From: Gymnopus androsaceus JB14
Taxonomy: Eukaryota; Basidiomycota; Agaricomycetes; Agaricales; Omphalotaceae
NCBI GenBank assembly: GCA_009733575.1
Contig: ML769477.1
Location: forward strand, 124,001-188,000
Direction: 5' to 3'
DNA length: 64,000 nucleotides
Below, piece after piece: positions 22,783 to 34,704 of the stretch. The notes under the pieces are model-generated. The model did not search any database and was not told where the DNA came from. It was given only the letters and a program-made list of their open reading frames with translations. Every line of letters begins with the position of its first letter. Position 1 is the stretch's first letter. The translations under genes were made by a program, and so were the position numbers.

Positions 22783-24011
22783 AGCTTACATCAAACCTTG
22801 CTTGATAGGTGACATGAACTTAAACACACAAACGTAAATTGTCACTCGGAAAAGGAACGTAAATAGGCTATCGTGTAGTGAGGCAAGAGCCGTCAGGTTC
22901 CATTGATTCTCATAGCCGTTGGCTGAGAGGAGGTCGGGGGGAGACTGATGGTCGAATGACAGTCTGGGTCTCAAAGACCTCAATGCTCAGGTCAAGCTCA
23001 GATCGGAATCGATGAGGAGCTAGGTCGTGATTGTGTCGAATCTAAGATTCTCATATTGATTGTAAAGTTTCAACCTTGTGCTATCATAAGGGTAAGTTAT
23101 CTGATGTCAGAGATGCTATCAACCTCCTTCACACGTGTTAAGACTCGTTTCAGATGTCTCTCCTATCTCAGGATTTGGGCGGCTTGTAACACAAATCTCA
23201 TCCAATCATGGAATTCGCACAGAGTTTGCAGTTTAGTCAAAAGAAGAACACGATCGTCCTCCTGGTCCCTTATCAACTGGACTATTCCTATCTTCTTCTT
23301 GGAATCTGTGACCTTCCCTGGTGAAGGAACGGGAGCCCGCCGCCACTTTCCTAATTACAGTACCGCACTACTTACTGATTGACTTATATTCATATTTTGC
23401 CTACTTCTTACAAGTTTCGACTTCTTTATTAGTTACTTTGATTAGTACTAATTTGGTATTAGTTTCTACTTTGATACTCCATATTTAGACCGGGAATGGA
23501 CAACTGTTTGCCATCGGGAAATCCCCCGCTTTGACCCTGATCCCATCACGAGCTCAACCGTTATTGCGTTCAAAATTCACGAGCTGGCAAGGAACTGAGC
23601 CTTGCAGAATCTGCGCCACTCTCACCAAAACCGTGTCGGACAAATGATGAAGTAACCGTACTGGTCATGGAATCCGGGATCATTATGCTTACCACGGGCT
23701 CGAGGTTTTTGGCTGTTGCTTTGACAGTTTGACTACATTGCTACTTACACGTGCCAGAAATATCATTTGCTCTGCTAAGTATTAGTATTTTTGAAAATCC
23801 AGCTGTCCACTCCCTGTTGCCATAATCTAAGTACTGGATACAAAGATATTAATAAAAAAGAAAGCAATGACTTCAGTCTCACAACATAGCAGCTTGTTTC
23901 GATCCAAGTGACCTCGGGGCTACACTGTTGAGCTTGAAAATGAATATGGACCACTGCGCCATGCTGCTCCAGCAGTACAGTCAAGTTTTCAGCCAAACAC
24001 CGTGTATCTGT
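22783..24011. other. Intergenic stretch, no supported gene
   Basis: Several short open frames, none with a recognisable motif. An upstream region for the NLR-like gene would lie at its left edge. Confidence 0.4.
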
Positions 24012-24200
24012 CCGTCTCGTGCGTCTTCTTATACCATCATGTCGATGCCATTGGGTATTCCTCATCGACGAGGCTCCCACTCGATTACTCTGGCACTCCT
24101 GTTGTTCTGGAACTTCAGCATCCGCGGCAGCAATACCTGTTGAAGGACCTAGCAGAGCAGGAGATAGAGACACGCCGCCTTGAGGTCGTTCCTCGCGACA
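24012..24200 (+). pseudogene. Partial copy of the transporter first exon
   Basis: From CCGTCTCGTGCGTCTTCTT (24012) the sequence follows 30679-30760, including about 30 bases of 5' leader, the ATG region and MSxPLGIPHRRGS. It then skips about 170 bases of the parent exon and resumes with text matching 30940-31010 (CTGGAACTTCAGCATCCGCGGC against CCGGAACTCCAGCGTCTGCGGC). After about 24200 the match fades. The frame shifts within the copy. It is a decayed duplicate with an internal deletion. Confidence 0.75.
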
Positions 24201-24299
24201 AAGAAGATGTGGATACGGCTGCTTTACTCGCATCTAGAACCCATACCCGCAACGACGATGGAATCTCTGCGGGCTCCTTCCCTCTGAGGAATGCACCCT

Positions 24300-26285
24300 A
24301 ACTCTCTCATTCTTCAACTCCTTCCTTGCAGACGCCGCGCCCGGGGACGTGGACTGGGAATCTGACTTGATGACTTGAAGAGCCCAAGCACTTAGCAGAC
24401 GATGGAGGCCCTTCCTTGTGATCGCGACAATCAAGGAGCCTTCTGCAGGGAATTTCATACTCGCGATCTTTTTACTCTGCGTGAAGATGGTACGTCTCTT
24501 TCTTGACTTCTTTCCTTCTCTATCGATATCTATATCTTTCTCAGGCGGGTTCTCCTTCCAAACAATCAGGATAATGATCTAGACATGGACATATTCCCTT
24601 TCCCTTACCACGACCACAACTTCTGCTCCGCTTCCACATTAATGACCCACTTCCCCTACCTCAGGCTCGCACAACGACGACCATCCCCCGTAAACCGCAG
24701 GCACACGCAACGCACCCTACACACTCATACACCATCGACCCTAAATACCTCTACTCATCAACCCAGCATGAACAGACTTAGAGGCATCGCCCTTCTATTA
24801 GGTTCCTGCTCTCGGATAGAGATCAATCAGGATGCGTATTCAAAGCAAATCCAAAGATGTACGGTATGCATGGACATTCCATCACAGATGCTGCAGCAGC
24901 CGGGGCGCAGGAGAGGGCGAGGGCATTGGTTATTGGGTTCCAGATTTCGTGGATTAGGACTTGACTGTACGTGATATCATCGTCTATGCTCTTCATTTCT
25001 CAACGGTTCGATTCATCCAGGACTGGCTCTCAATTTCTTGTTCTGGTCGTAGTCGTAGTCTCCGCTATAATATCTTGATAATATCCAGTTTAGATGCAAT
25101 CTTATCACTTGATCTAAACACGTCACATCCCCTAAGCTTCAATAACGACCAGCTTTATGCTCGTCGGAGGTCCTTCCTTTGATCTCAGCACTCCGCATCT
25201 TCTCCAAATGCTCCCGCTCGAGGGCAAGGTATAAAGCAGATGATCGTTTGTGGCAGTTTAGAGTTGGTTCCAGCGCAACCGCTTACCTGGTCAAAGCCTC
25301 TCTATTTCTTCAATACGAACCAACAAGACAAAAGGTGCAGTGGAATCAAGTACTGAACTAGACAGTCGGCTATGCATCAGTGCGCTGGAAAATCCTTAAA
25401 GCAACACTTCTGAACGATCCGCTTGCAAAGGAGCGTCGTCACCCTGAGCACGTAGAGGCTGCTCAATCGTTAAAAGCTGCTGTTGGAACATCTACAAGTA
25501 TGTCACTTTCCTTGGATTATATTCATAAACACTTTTCATCACTGCTTTCTTATTGTTCCCTCCCGCGTTCAATCCAATACCATCTATTCGTTCCGCGTCC
25601 AGCATTTGCAAAAGTCTCGGGGTTACAGTAGGTTCGGCTGTCCTGTCCTACGTTTCTACGTTTCCGACCAATATTGCTTCATCTATCAGACTCCGGCATA
25701 CTCGAGTCAAGTTCATCATGGGCACCAGTATTTTGATATCTCGTCGTACCTAAAACTCTCAAAAGTCTACTCAGCAAGCTTGTCGAAATGTCCCCGTAGT
25801 GTTCCCCAGACCCTGTATGCTGAAAGCCCGTACTTTGGATTTTGTTCATGATCGACTGAGGTAATGTCTTTCTCTTCGCGTTAACTTTGAAGTTGATTAT
25901 GTTCGCAAACCAATGGGATTCGTTTTCTCCTGCTTGCTATCGGCTACAATCCTAGATACAATTTGTATGGTTCTTAATGGTCTCGCTCTGCTGTCCGAAA
26001 ATGTTTCTTCCCCAAAGATGGAACCTGAGTAGAGTGGAACGACGAGCGGCCTTACGGGTACCTTCTGACTGCAGAGATCGTGCAATAAATCCTTCAGCGT
26101 CACGTCGGCGGTATCCACTTTAGCCTGCTCTCCAACAATCTGCCTCAACCTTCTTGCAGCGGCGTGATGGTATGCTCAGGCTAAACAGTTTGAACAATAC
26201 ACTGAGCATAATGTTTCAAAAAGTATTATTTACTATTAATACTGAGTGTTAATTCAGAAGAGGACTCGGGGGACTGGGCAGATTG
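24300..26285. other. Possible gene remnants, unassigned
   Basis: On the plus strand an open segment near 25220-25490 encodes DDRLWQFRVGSSATAYLVK and later ERRHPEHVEAAQSLKAAVG, which has coding character, but I do not recognise the family and stops interrupt it (for example near 25360). On the minus strand 25897-26148 is open (83 codons) without known motifs. I cannot support a complete gene here. Confidence 0.3.
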
Positions 26286-28579
26286 TTACTGTCCAAGTTC
26301 AACTTTAGATGTTCCATGCCTGCGCTGGATGACTGGAACAAGCAATGTATCCCACCAAGTTGTCCTAGTTTTCTTCGGTGTGCCCTTTCCCCGTTCGGAA
26401 AGGAAGGGCGATTTCTGTGGAACACTGCTGTAATCGACATATCCGGTGGAGAAGAATAGCTTGATGTATCCTACATCGATGTCCTGGCTATTTTCAAGGG
26501 TAAAGGCTAATGGCTGTGCACCGCCTGATCCATAACCTATGGTTAGGCAGCCTTTGGCAGCGAGAGAGGCAATATGACCACCGGTACCAGCGACGGGAGG
26601 CTGGTAGTATGAGTCTTTGAAACAGGCATCAGTGCAAAGAGTTGGTGACAAGTGTTATATGAACTCACCGATACTGAGGTCGCTCATGTTCAAGTAGAAT
26701 ATGGAAATAAAGAGATCAATGCTAGTTGTGTTTTCAATGCAGAAACCGTACGCTGTGTTTTCGCCATTGTCAATGATGTCAAGACTGATGATACCATTTT
26801 TGAAAAGATTTCGCCAACTGGAGCCATCACCTCTTCAAGATCATCATCATACTCTCCCGTAAAATCCAGTTCTTTAAACTCAAATTGGATTTTTGGGGCA
26901 AGGACATGATTACCAGAAGTAGTGCAGTGTAAATTCCAGTAAAAGTCCGCAATACCACGAAGTATACGAGACATTGTTTCACTATCTGTTGCAGGGTGGT
27001 AGGGGATTTCATACAGCCCACTATCTTGGCAAACTTTGTCAGTGATTGTAAAGCAAGCTACACCTTCACTGGCTGTGATGATGAGGTCAGGTTTCTCTTC
27101 TCGAGTGGATACAATGTTGAATGAAGGTTTCCATGCCTCCTTGGCTTGCATGTGCTCGCCGAGAGCCTGGAATACACCACAGAGACCGTCTGTGAAGTCT
27201 ACCAGCAAGCGGACATCCTGAGTCTTCCCAATTCTTGTTTGGAGTGCAAAGGCACCACCAGCGGGAATAGCAAAAGATTCACTACCATCAGCAAGGCGCA
27301 AGGTAGAAGAGAATGCAGATGTACTGTCAACAATGAGGTGTCCAAGCGTGGAATCAGCACTCATGGTTGCACGGACTGAAAATTCAGCATTGACGGTAAC
27401 TCCACTAGCTTCACCAACGTCAATGGTATAGACATCCTTCTCAGGAGGGGCAAGATTGTAGTAAATGGGTTTCGCTGCAATGACTTTGTTGTGAAATAGA
27501 ATGCGGTGCTGATTAATCCCCTCACATTGTGGATTCTGACTGTGAAGGATTTATGTGAGAAATGTTTTCCCAGCAAGCTGCAAGACTTGCCTGGGGAGTG
27601 CAGGAAGCATCTGAATAACATCCTTGTATGTGAGGTTATGGATGTCTGCAGCTCTGCCTCTGAGCTTTGATATGAGAGCAGCAGTGAAATGTCCTCGGCC
27701 GTCGCTCTCTTTTGCTCTCTGTAGTTCATTACAAGCGGCAAGTAGAACATGAGAGGCAAGGCCCTTGTTCATGTGTTTGGTAAGAACTGTCGATCCACGA
27801 GAAATTTGAAGCGCATCACTTCCCAGTTTCGTCCCAGAAGGAAGTTTGATACCTCGGCTGGAAAATGCGAGGCCTCCAGTTGCTCCATTTCCGCGAGTAC
27901 CTGATCCCGAGTAACAGCAATCAAAAATAACCGTCTTTTAATTGAATTCAGAGCCGGGACGATATAGATTTGCCACAACTCACGATGTTGTTTCCTTTAG
28001 CGTTGGCAATATTCTCCAAAAGCTGACCGATTTTTATATCAGAAATACTGCACTTTGTGGTGGGATGTGGGTCCGATGCATCTCCCGGGAAGAAGTCATA
28101 GGGACCCAGAGCTTGTATAGCACCACTGCTAGAGTGCCAATATTTAGGTGGTAAGGCCTCAGTGCCATGCATAGAAGATGATAATAGTGGAGTTCTTTGG
28201 AATACGTGTATCGGTAGCAAGATCCTGGAAGGCTTTCACTATATTTGCAGCTGTGGCTTGTGCATCGCGTAGGTTGGTGATGTTGTTGGCCGGTACGTGG
28301 AGGACCTCGACAAGAAAATCGCGGACATCATCGGCATCTGCAACGCCTCCGCGTAAATTTTGTATAATCGAGCCAGCATGGAGATACTTGTCGAGACCAA
28401 TGGTGAGAGCAAAGACGCCAGTCCTTGCGCGGGAGTCACTTAAAACAGATTTATCAGGTATATGCCAAAAGGGACCACTGTGCTGCTTACTTTTTAATGT
28501 CCGTGCCAGAGTCCTGCCCTTTGATGTATGGCTGCGGCGGTGGCTTCAGGAGCCTAAAACGAGATTGAGTTACAAACAT
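26286..28579 (-). pseudogene. Caspase-like (peptidase C14) protein, frameshifted
   Basis: Caspase-like C14 proteins cut after basic or acidic residues depending on the subfamily; many mushroom paralogues are uncharacterised. The ATG is at 28579 (MFVTQSRFRLLKPPPQP); an intron ends at 28439. Then come TGVFALTIGLDKYL, NLRGGVADADDVRDFLVEVL and NITNLRDAQATAANIVKAF, the usual N-terminal half of the p20-like domain. The active-site His motif (family YAGHG) is broken: the sequence reads TATGCATGGCAC near 28170, about four bases short, so the frame shifts exactly there. Downstream frame text (TEALPPKYW ... YDFFPGDAS) and the catalytic-Cys motif TVIFDCCYSGSG (across a clean intron, near 27920) are preserved. 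The C-terminal domain runs to DVGYIKLFFSTGYVD and a stop at 26286. A second shift is likely near 26700. I infer loss of function. Confidence 0.8.
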
Positions 28580-30678
28580 GTTAACTAGTAGTTAACATAA
28601 CCCACTTTGTCACATTTAATGCCTGAATGTCTTCTCCCCTGTACGATGATCAGGAATCATACAAATAATAGTTCATGTTAAGCACTTTTTCTTCTTATCC
28701 TCGATGAGGGCGCTGCATATAAATTTGAGAAAGACTTTATACTAGCCCCAAAGATGACTGCGTAGAAATACCGCACGAGATACCAAAGGGCATCATAGAT
28801 GGTCTGAAGCTTGAAACTGGTTCCTGGGAGGTACATAGGTAGCAGTGGGTGTAGCAGTGGGTGTAGTGTGGGGTGTGGTATGTATGCGCAGTGTATGCGT
28901 GGTATAAATATGATTGCGATACTATACAGACCAACTCGTAACAGACACCGGGGCATTGGCCAAGGCACCTGGTATCCAGGTGCTACCTGCAAAACTGGTT
29001 GAAGCAAGAGACAATCGACCTTAAGTAACAGCGCTAATGGCCTCGTTATCAATGGCATCTGTATATCGTCCATGCTACATCCGTCCGATTCAGTCCCTGA
29101 TTTTCGAGCATAGAAATAATCCGGCGCTCACACTGATTGCTTCTTCGGTAGAGCTCTCGTCACGAACGACAGTGCCGAATCTCTCCCACTTGATGGCTTT
29201 CAATGAGAAGCGAGGGTAGAAGACTAGATCTGGATTGACACCTTCTTCAATGATACCTGGCGCACCACTACAGCATGGTACCGAGTCTCTTACTAGCAGT
29301 GACACCAAGCGCAGCGGCGATGGGAACTGGTGCCTCGAATTGGAATGGATGGTCACCCTAGAGTAGTAGTGTTGTGAGGAAAAAGGAGGCACTGAAGTTC
29401 GGAAAGACGCCAGTGGAATATAGTTCATTTGTCTAAGTAACAAACCTCATGATCTACACGTTGCTAAGATAACAAGAGCGTCCTCAAATGAAATTGGAAT
29501 CAAAGCACTGAAGCATGCTTTCGGCTTCAAATCATCGCCAGAAGACAGGATGCAGGAAAACAATCTATTCGATTTGACTGTGCATCAGTGTCAGGTTCAG
29601 GCTGTAGCGTGAAGAAGCTCGGGTCGCATGATTCCTGGTCATCGGAGTATACATATCCAAGCGTCATGTAAAAAATGCTTCCAAGTCGTAACTGCCCGCT
29701 GGCTTTGTACGTTCATGCCACCCGTAGATAGGCCTATATTTGTTCTCCTGTATGAGAAGAATCGATAATCAATCGATAATCTGTTCAGATGCGGGAGAAT
29801 GCCAACCACGAACAATGTAGCAGGCAGGGTGGACCTACTGAACGCCAAAACCTAGTCGTCATGCTTGAATGAAAGATGAGATCAAGCCAACCCATGTTAG
29901 ATACTAGAGAACGATCTCCAGATCTACTGTTCATTTGTGAACGTTGCCTTCCTTCCTAGGATTACAGCCGTTAAAAGAGACGAGCTCTCGGCTCCGACTT
30001 TGACTAGATCTCTAGGAGAAGCGCTATCTCCGATGTTCGTAGGTAGCTCCAGCGTTACAACGCTATGAACCCTCCCCTGACAGTCCAACATGGACGTAGA
30101 AACAAGTCCTCGGAGTCTCAACGCGACGCATCTATTCTTGCTCATCCCCAGGGGAGCAGAGTAGGCAAAGGAATAAATAGACTCTAGAGCACGAAAGAAT
30201 CAGGCTGACAAGTTGGGACGAAGGCGAGTCCGTCTTCCCGATTGCACTAATCCCAAGCTAATCTGCCAGGCTGTAGAGCGACGGGACTGAGATTGCGGAG
30301 ATGTATGGAGGGTGGCAGTGAGGCTGGTGCATTTGTCGACGAGCAAGAGACGGCAGATTCCTTGGAGGCCAAAAGCAAACCATCGTAGTCATAATGCAGG
30401 TTGAATATTGACCGTTCATCCCACCAGTATAGTCGCCTAGGTCGCTAACCCGTTCCAGATCTATTCCCAGCCAAACCACCTATCGTTCTTCAAGCCGCAG
30501 CAGAAACCCATTTGATCTCCGATCGTGAAGCCTGCTCTTCGTCGTCGTTCGCCCCTGTTCTTGGCTGGCAGAAAGGGAAGGAAGCGAAGTCACCAGGACT
30601 AGTAAAAAGTTAGCTAGTTGTAGGATGACGTTCAACCCTAACCCTAGCACACCGTTCCGAATCGGGTGAGTTGCCGTT
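28580..30678. other. Intergenic stretch with weak coding traces
   Basis: Minus-strand text near 29100-29360 (GDHPFQFEAPVPIAAALGV, then PDLVFYPRFSLKAIKWERF in another frame) has coding character but I do not recognise it and the frame is broken. A TGGGTGTAGCAG repeat lies near 28845-28865. Nothing else is supported. Confidence 0.3.
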
Positions 30679-30708
30679 CCGTCTCGTGCGTCTTCTTCTT
30701 ACAACATC

Positions 30709-33700
30709 ATGTCGACGCCATTGGGTATTCCTCATCGACGAGGCTCCCGCTCGAATGCTAATTCTCACTCTGGCACACCTCTCAGCGGAACACCCGTTTT
30801 TCGCTCTGCAACTCCAATCGCTAGTACACCCGACTTTCGTGCTCTCCGAGCTCAGGTAATCTCTGGAACACCTCCAGTAGGATTGACGATACCTCCCCCT
30901 AATACGAATATTCCACCGAGGACAACAACAGCAAGTCCAGCGCCTTCCGGAACTCCAGCGTCTGCGGCCGCGATACCTGTTGGAGGACCAAGCAGAACAG
31001 GAGGTGTAGACACGCCCATATCGATACCAGTTAACTTGGATGATCTACCAGACGACGAAAAGGCTAGGATTCTTCGAAGGCATTTGGTTTCGAAAGAGGA
31101 GCGTGGGCGTGAACCACGCGAAGCTGCTGACTCGGACGAAGCACACGCTCGACAAGATAGTGAACCGTTCCCTGTTCCCTATGCAGCTCCCGGTGCAGAC
31201 GTTACACACGATATCTATAAATGGCATTCCAATGTTAATGCCCAGAGACAAGCTAGGAGGGTAAGGTCTGCTACATTTTCAGCGCCCGAGAGCTCGAGTG
31301 TACTTGTGGAAAGCGATCCGGCATTTCAGCATATACATGAGCCTGGAGGGTTTAGAAGGAATTATGTATTGGTACATAATAACAACAGCAATGACGGTGC
31401 TTCGAGTGGGGCAGGTGTTGGCAATGGACACGAGTCGCCGATGCCACCGGTAGTCGTGAATAACTTTATAGATTTCTTGTTTTTGTTTGGGCATTTTGTG
31501 AGTATCCTTCTGCACTTCTGTCTATTCCGTGTCTAAACATTGTTGCGGTAGGCCGGAGAAGACCTAGAAGAAGACGATGATGAAGATAGAGATGACGACG
31601 AATTCCAAGACGACTTGGAAGGCCGCCCCCATCCTTCTTCCTCCCGTCTTCAAGCTACTTCTGCTCCCATCCCCGGCGTTGGCTTCGACGATGTCGGTCC
31701 TACGAATCATCCCCGCTACTAGGTGGAGATGGACCCAAACCATCGACATTAAAAACGTTGGGGAGGTCAAGGTCGAGATCACGAAGACGAGCAGCGTCGG
31801 TGTCTAGGGGCGGAAACGCGACTGTTGGGCAAGCCACGTTGATGCTTTTGAAGGGTTTCGTGGGGACCGGGGTGCTGTTTTTGGGGAAAGCGTACGTCTG
31901 TTTCGTCGTGCATTGTTACGCCTGCTAACGCGTACGGCGCGTGTTTAGGTTCTTCAATGGAGGAATATTATTCTCTGCGCTATTGTTTCTCTTTATCGCT
32001 GTCGTTTCACTACATTCGTTCCTCTTACTTGTGAAAGCGAAGCTTGTGGTTCCAGGGAGTTTTGGAGGCACGTGAACGTCTAGATATCTTTTTCGCACAA
32101 TCACAACTAAAAACCTGAATCCTTTAGACATCGGAGGCGCGCTCTATGGGCCCTGGATGCGCCACCTCATCCTTTTCTCGATCGTCATCTCCCAACTCGG
32201 TTTCGTCGGCGCGTATATCATATTCGTGTCGGAGAATCTGCAGGCATTTTTCAGTAGCGTGTCGGGGTGTGGGTGGTTTATTCCTGTCAAGTAGGGGTCT
32301 TTTTTTTTTGCATTAAGTCTTACTCATTCTTTTTACTCCCTTCCCTATTTGGCCTGCTCTCTCCACAGATACCTAATCGTCATCCAATCTCTCATCTTCC
32401 TCCCCCTCTCCCTAATCCGAGACATTGTCAAACTCAGCACAACAGCTCTCGTTGCGGATTTCTTCATCCTGTTGGGACTGGTGTATATCTTTGGATCTGA
32501 GGTGAGCAAATTGAGCGATGACTCTCGTGACGGCACGTTGCATTGCGTCGCATATCTTCCTTCTTTTCGTCAATGTCAACCAACTAACAGCCCTCTTGCT
32601 CCTCTTACCTAGATCTCCCTCGTCGCCGAACGCGGTATCCGTCCTGTAGCCCTTTACAACCCCCGCGATGCCAGTCTATTCGTCGGAACAGCGGTGTTCT
32701 CATTCGAGGGTATAGGTGAGAGTCGTTTCGTTTGATTCGTTGCGTTGTATAGCTGTGTTCTGAAAACATATCTCTATGTATATAGGGTTGATCGTGCCGA
32801 TAGTGGACGCCATGAAGGAACCGCGAAAGTTCGAGGGTGTATTGACGGGTGTTATGGCGGGTTTGGTTGTGTGAGTGTTTTTACTGCACGCACCTTGCTT
32901 TTGGGAGTTTCCAGCAAGAGGATGCTAACTATGCCTTTTTTGCTTTTTAGTCTCTTCGGCGGCGCCGGCGCTCTAGCCTACCTTACATTTGGAAAAGACG
33001 TCCAAACGGTAGTGCTGGTTAATCTGAATGAGGTTAACCCGGGGAGTCGGATGTTACAGGTGGTACGTTATGCTCACTCTCGCTTTCGTCTCTCCTTACC
33101 TGTTCACTCCCACTCAATCATCCTCACTAACGAACCAACTCCCTTTGCCCCCATAGGTCCAATTCCTTTACTCAATGGCCATCCTACTCTCTGTCCCCCT
33201 GCAACTCTTCCCCGCTATCCGAATCATGGAGAACGGGTTGTTCACTACGAGGTTCGTCTCGTTCCTTCTTGTGAGATGCCAGGTGATAGCTGAATCTAAT
33301 GATTTTAATTGATTACTAGGAGCGGAAAGGCGGATAAGAAAGTCAAGTGGATGAAGAATCTATTTCGGTGAGTATTTGTTATCGCGTTTTGTCGCAGTTG
33401 GGAGAGGGTACGCGGATAGGTGTTTAGATTGCTTTGATGCATCTGCACCCGCTTCTTTATTGTTTGGTTGCTTCTTTTGTTCGGAGTGGTTGACTAACTA
33501 CTCGCAAATGATCGAAGATTCGCAACAGTCATTTTCACAGGGTTCATCGCACTGGTAGGAGCCAAAGGATTTGGACAAGTTTGTCGCGTTTGTAGGGTGT
33601 TTTGCTTGGTTAGTTTGACCTTTACTTCGTCAACTTTCTTGACCACTTGCTGATTGGCACCCCTCTCACTCCTTACTTCCTTCACCTCCTCCCCGTTTCC

Positions 33701-34062
33701 TTGTCTCTACCACAGTGTTCCTCTCTGCTACGTCTACCCTGCCATGCTACACTACAAAGCCTGTGCCCGTACTCGAAAACAAAAACTAGGAGATATAGCT
33801 ATGATCGTATTTGGACTTGCAGCGGCGGCGTTTACGACTATACAGACTGTTAAGGTGCGTCTTTATCTTTGGGTTGTGAATTGGAGGGGGGATTAGTCGA
33901 CGAGGAGAATGGTGTTTCTGTTTTTGTTTTTGTTTTCGTATCCTTCCACGCTCGCTGCTCATTTGCTCACCTCCCTTCTCGTTCCTTCTTTGCAGTTGAT
34001 GATCGAACCAACCCCAGGAGCACCACCTGTTGGGGAGTGTGGACCGCCGAGGGTGTAGTGTA
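30709..34062 (+). CDS. Vacuolar-type amino-acid transporter (AVT3/SLC36-like, Aa_trans family)
   Basis: Members move neutral amino acids out of the vacuole in yeasts; I infer the same location. Twelve exons are visible, with introns beginning at 31498, 31892, 32068, 32291, 32502, 32716, 32871, 33063, 33252, 33368, 33603 and 33855 or nearby. The N-terminal 280 residues are a polar Thr/Ser/Pro-rich tail (MSTPLGIPHRRGS ...) with an acidic patch. The transporter core begins with NATVGQATLMLLKGFVGTGV and shows about eleven hydrophobic segments (e.g. FFNGGILFSALLFLF, LILFSIVISQLGFVGAYI, LFGGAGALAYLTFG, FLCYVYPAMLHYKA). Two single-base shifts interrupt the frame: one base short in a run of Cs near 31717 (between TNHP and LLGGDGP), and one extra G near 33575 (the conserved GAKDLDKFVAFVGC reads only after removing it). 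Intron 3 would need a GC-AG donor. A partial copy of exon 1 lies at 24012. The gene may be intact with sequence errors, or newly broken. Confidence 0.85.
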
Positions 34063-34274
34063 GCCCGTTCTGTTCTTTGACTCAGAGCTATTGGAGTTTA
34101 TGAAGGTAGTTTTTAAACCGGAGTAGACCGAAAGATGGAGGGCAGGAAGCAGGAAGGGGGAGAGCTTGATAATTTCCTTAGTTTTAATACGAATCTGTGT
34201 TCACTATAGTAGACATCATCGACATCCAACATGCATTTTATCTCCGATATACGCGAGGCACGCCTATGTGACGA
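34063..34274. other. Short spacer before the tRNA gene
   Basis: 3' flank of the transporter gene and upstream flank of the tRNA. No further feature is seen. Confidence 0.4.
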
Positions 34275-34381
34275 AGCAGCATGGCGCAGTGGTAGCGCGC
34301 GGGGCCCATATACACTTTGTACCTCACAGTTGGTATCTTTTCGGAACCCCGAGGTCACTTGATCGAAACAAGTTGCTGCTA
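34275..34381 (+). tRNA. Initiator tRNA-Met (CAT) with a 35-base intron
   Basis: The cloverleaf folds without mismatches. Acceptor AGCAGCA pairs with TGCTGCT, with the A1-T72 pair diagnostic of initiator tRNA. The D stem is GCGC/GCGC. The anticodon stem is CGGGG/CCCCG with loop C-C-C-A-T-A and A38. The T stem is ACTTG/CAAGT with loop ATCGAAA; A54 and A60 are again initiator-specific in eukaryotes. The discriminator is A at 34381. The intron is 34311-34345, at the canonical position one base 3' of the anticodon (37/38). The A and B boxes are internal. The orientation matches the transporter upstream, but it is its own Pol III unit. Confidence 0.93.
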
Positions 34382-34412
34382 GTATACCTCGTTGCTCATG
34401 GGATACGTTTTG

Positions 34413-34421
34413 TTTTTTTTT
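34413..34421 (+). terminator. Pol III T-run terminator of the tRNA gene
   Basis: Nine Ts, preceded by TTTTG, lie 31 bases after the tRNA end. Pol III stops at runs of four or more Ts. The spacing is a little long but acceptable. Confidence 0.7.
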
Positions 34422-34704
34422 GCCAGACTCTGAGAAAGTATTACTTATAGTAAGCATGTTGAGGGACTTATTTCATATTTAGACAAGCCATCCTTGGAGT
34501 TGAGCAACAAGAAGGGTGTACTACAGGGCAGGGTTTGAGTGATAGTTGGTTATACATATATATTTTTCCCGAGTCTCCACCAAAACATCTTCTGGACATG
34601 CCAAAGACACACTGAGCCAACGACCTCACTCTCCCAGCTCCTCAATGTAAATTAACATTTAAATGCCATTTGTAAATACATAACCTTCTCGGATCTCAAA
34701 GTAA

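Noticed and set aside
28845..28875. G-rich TGGGTGTAGCAG repeat as a G-quadruplex or telomere-like tract
   Set aside because: Only two to three imperfect copies, with no regular G-run spacing.
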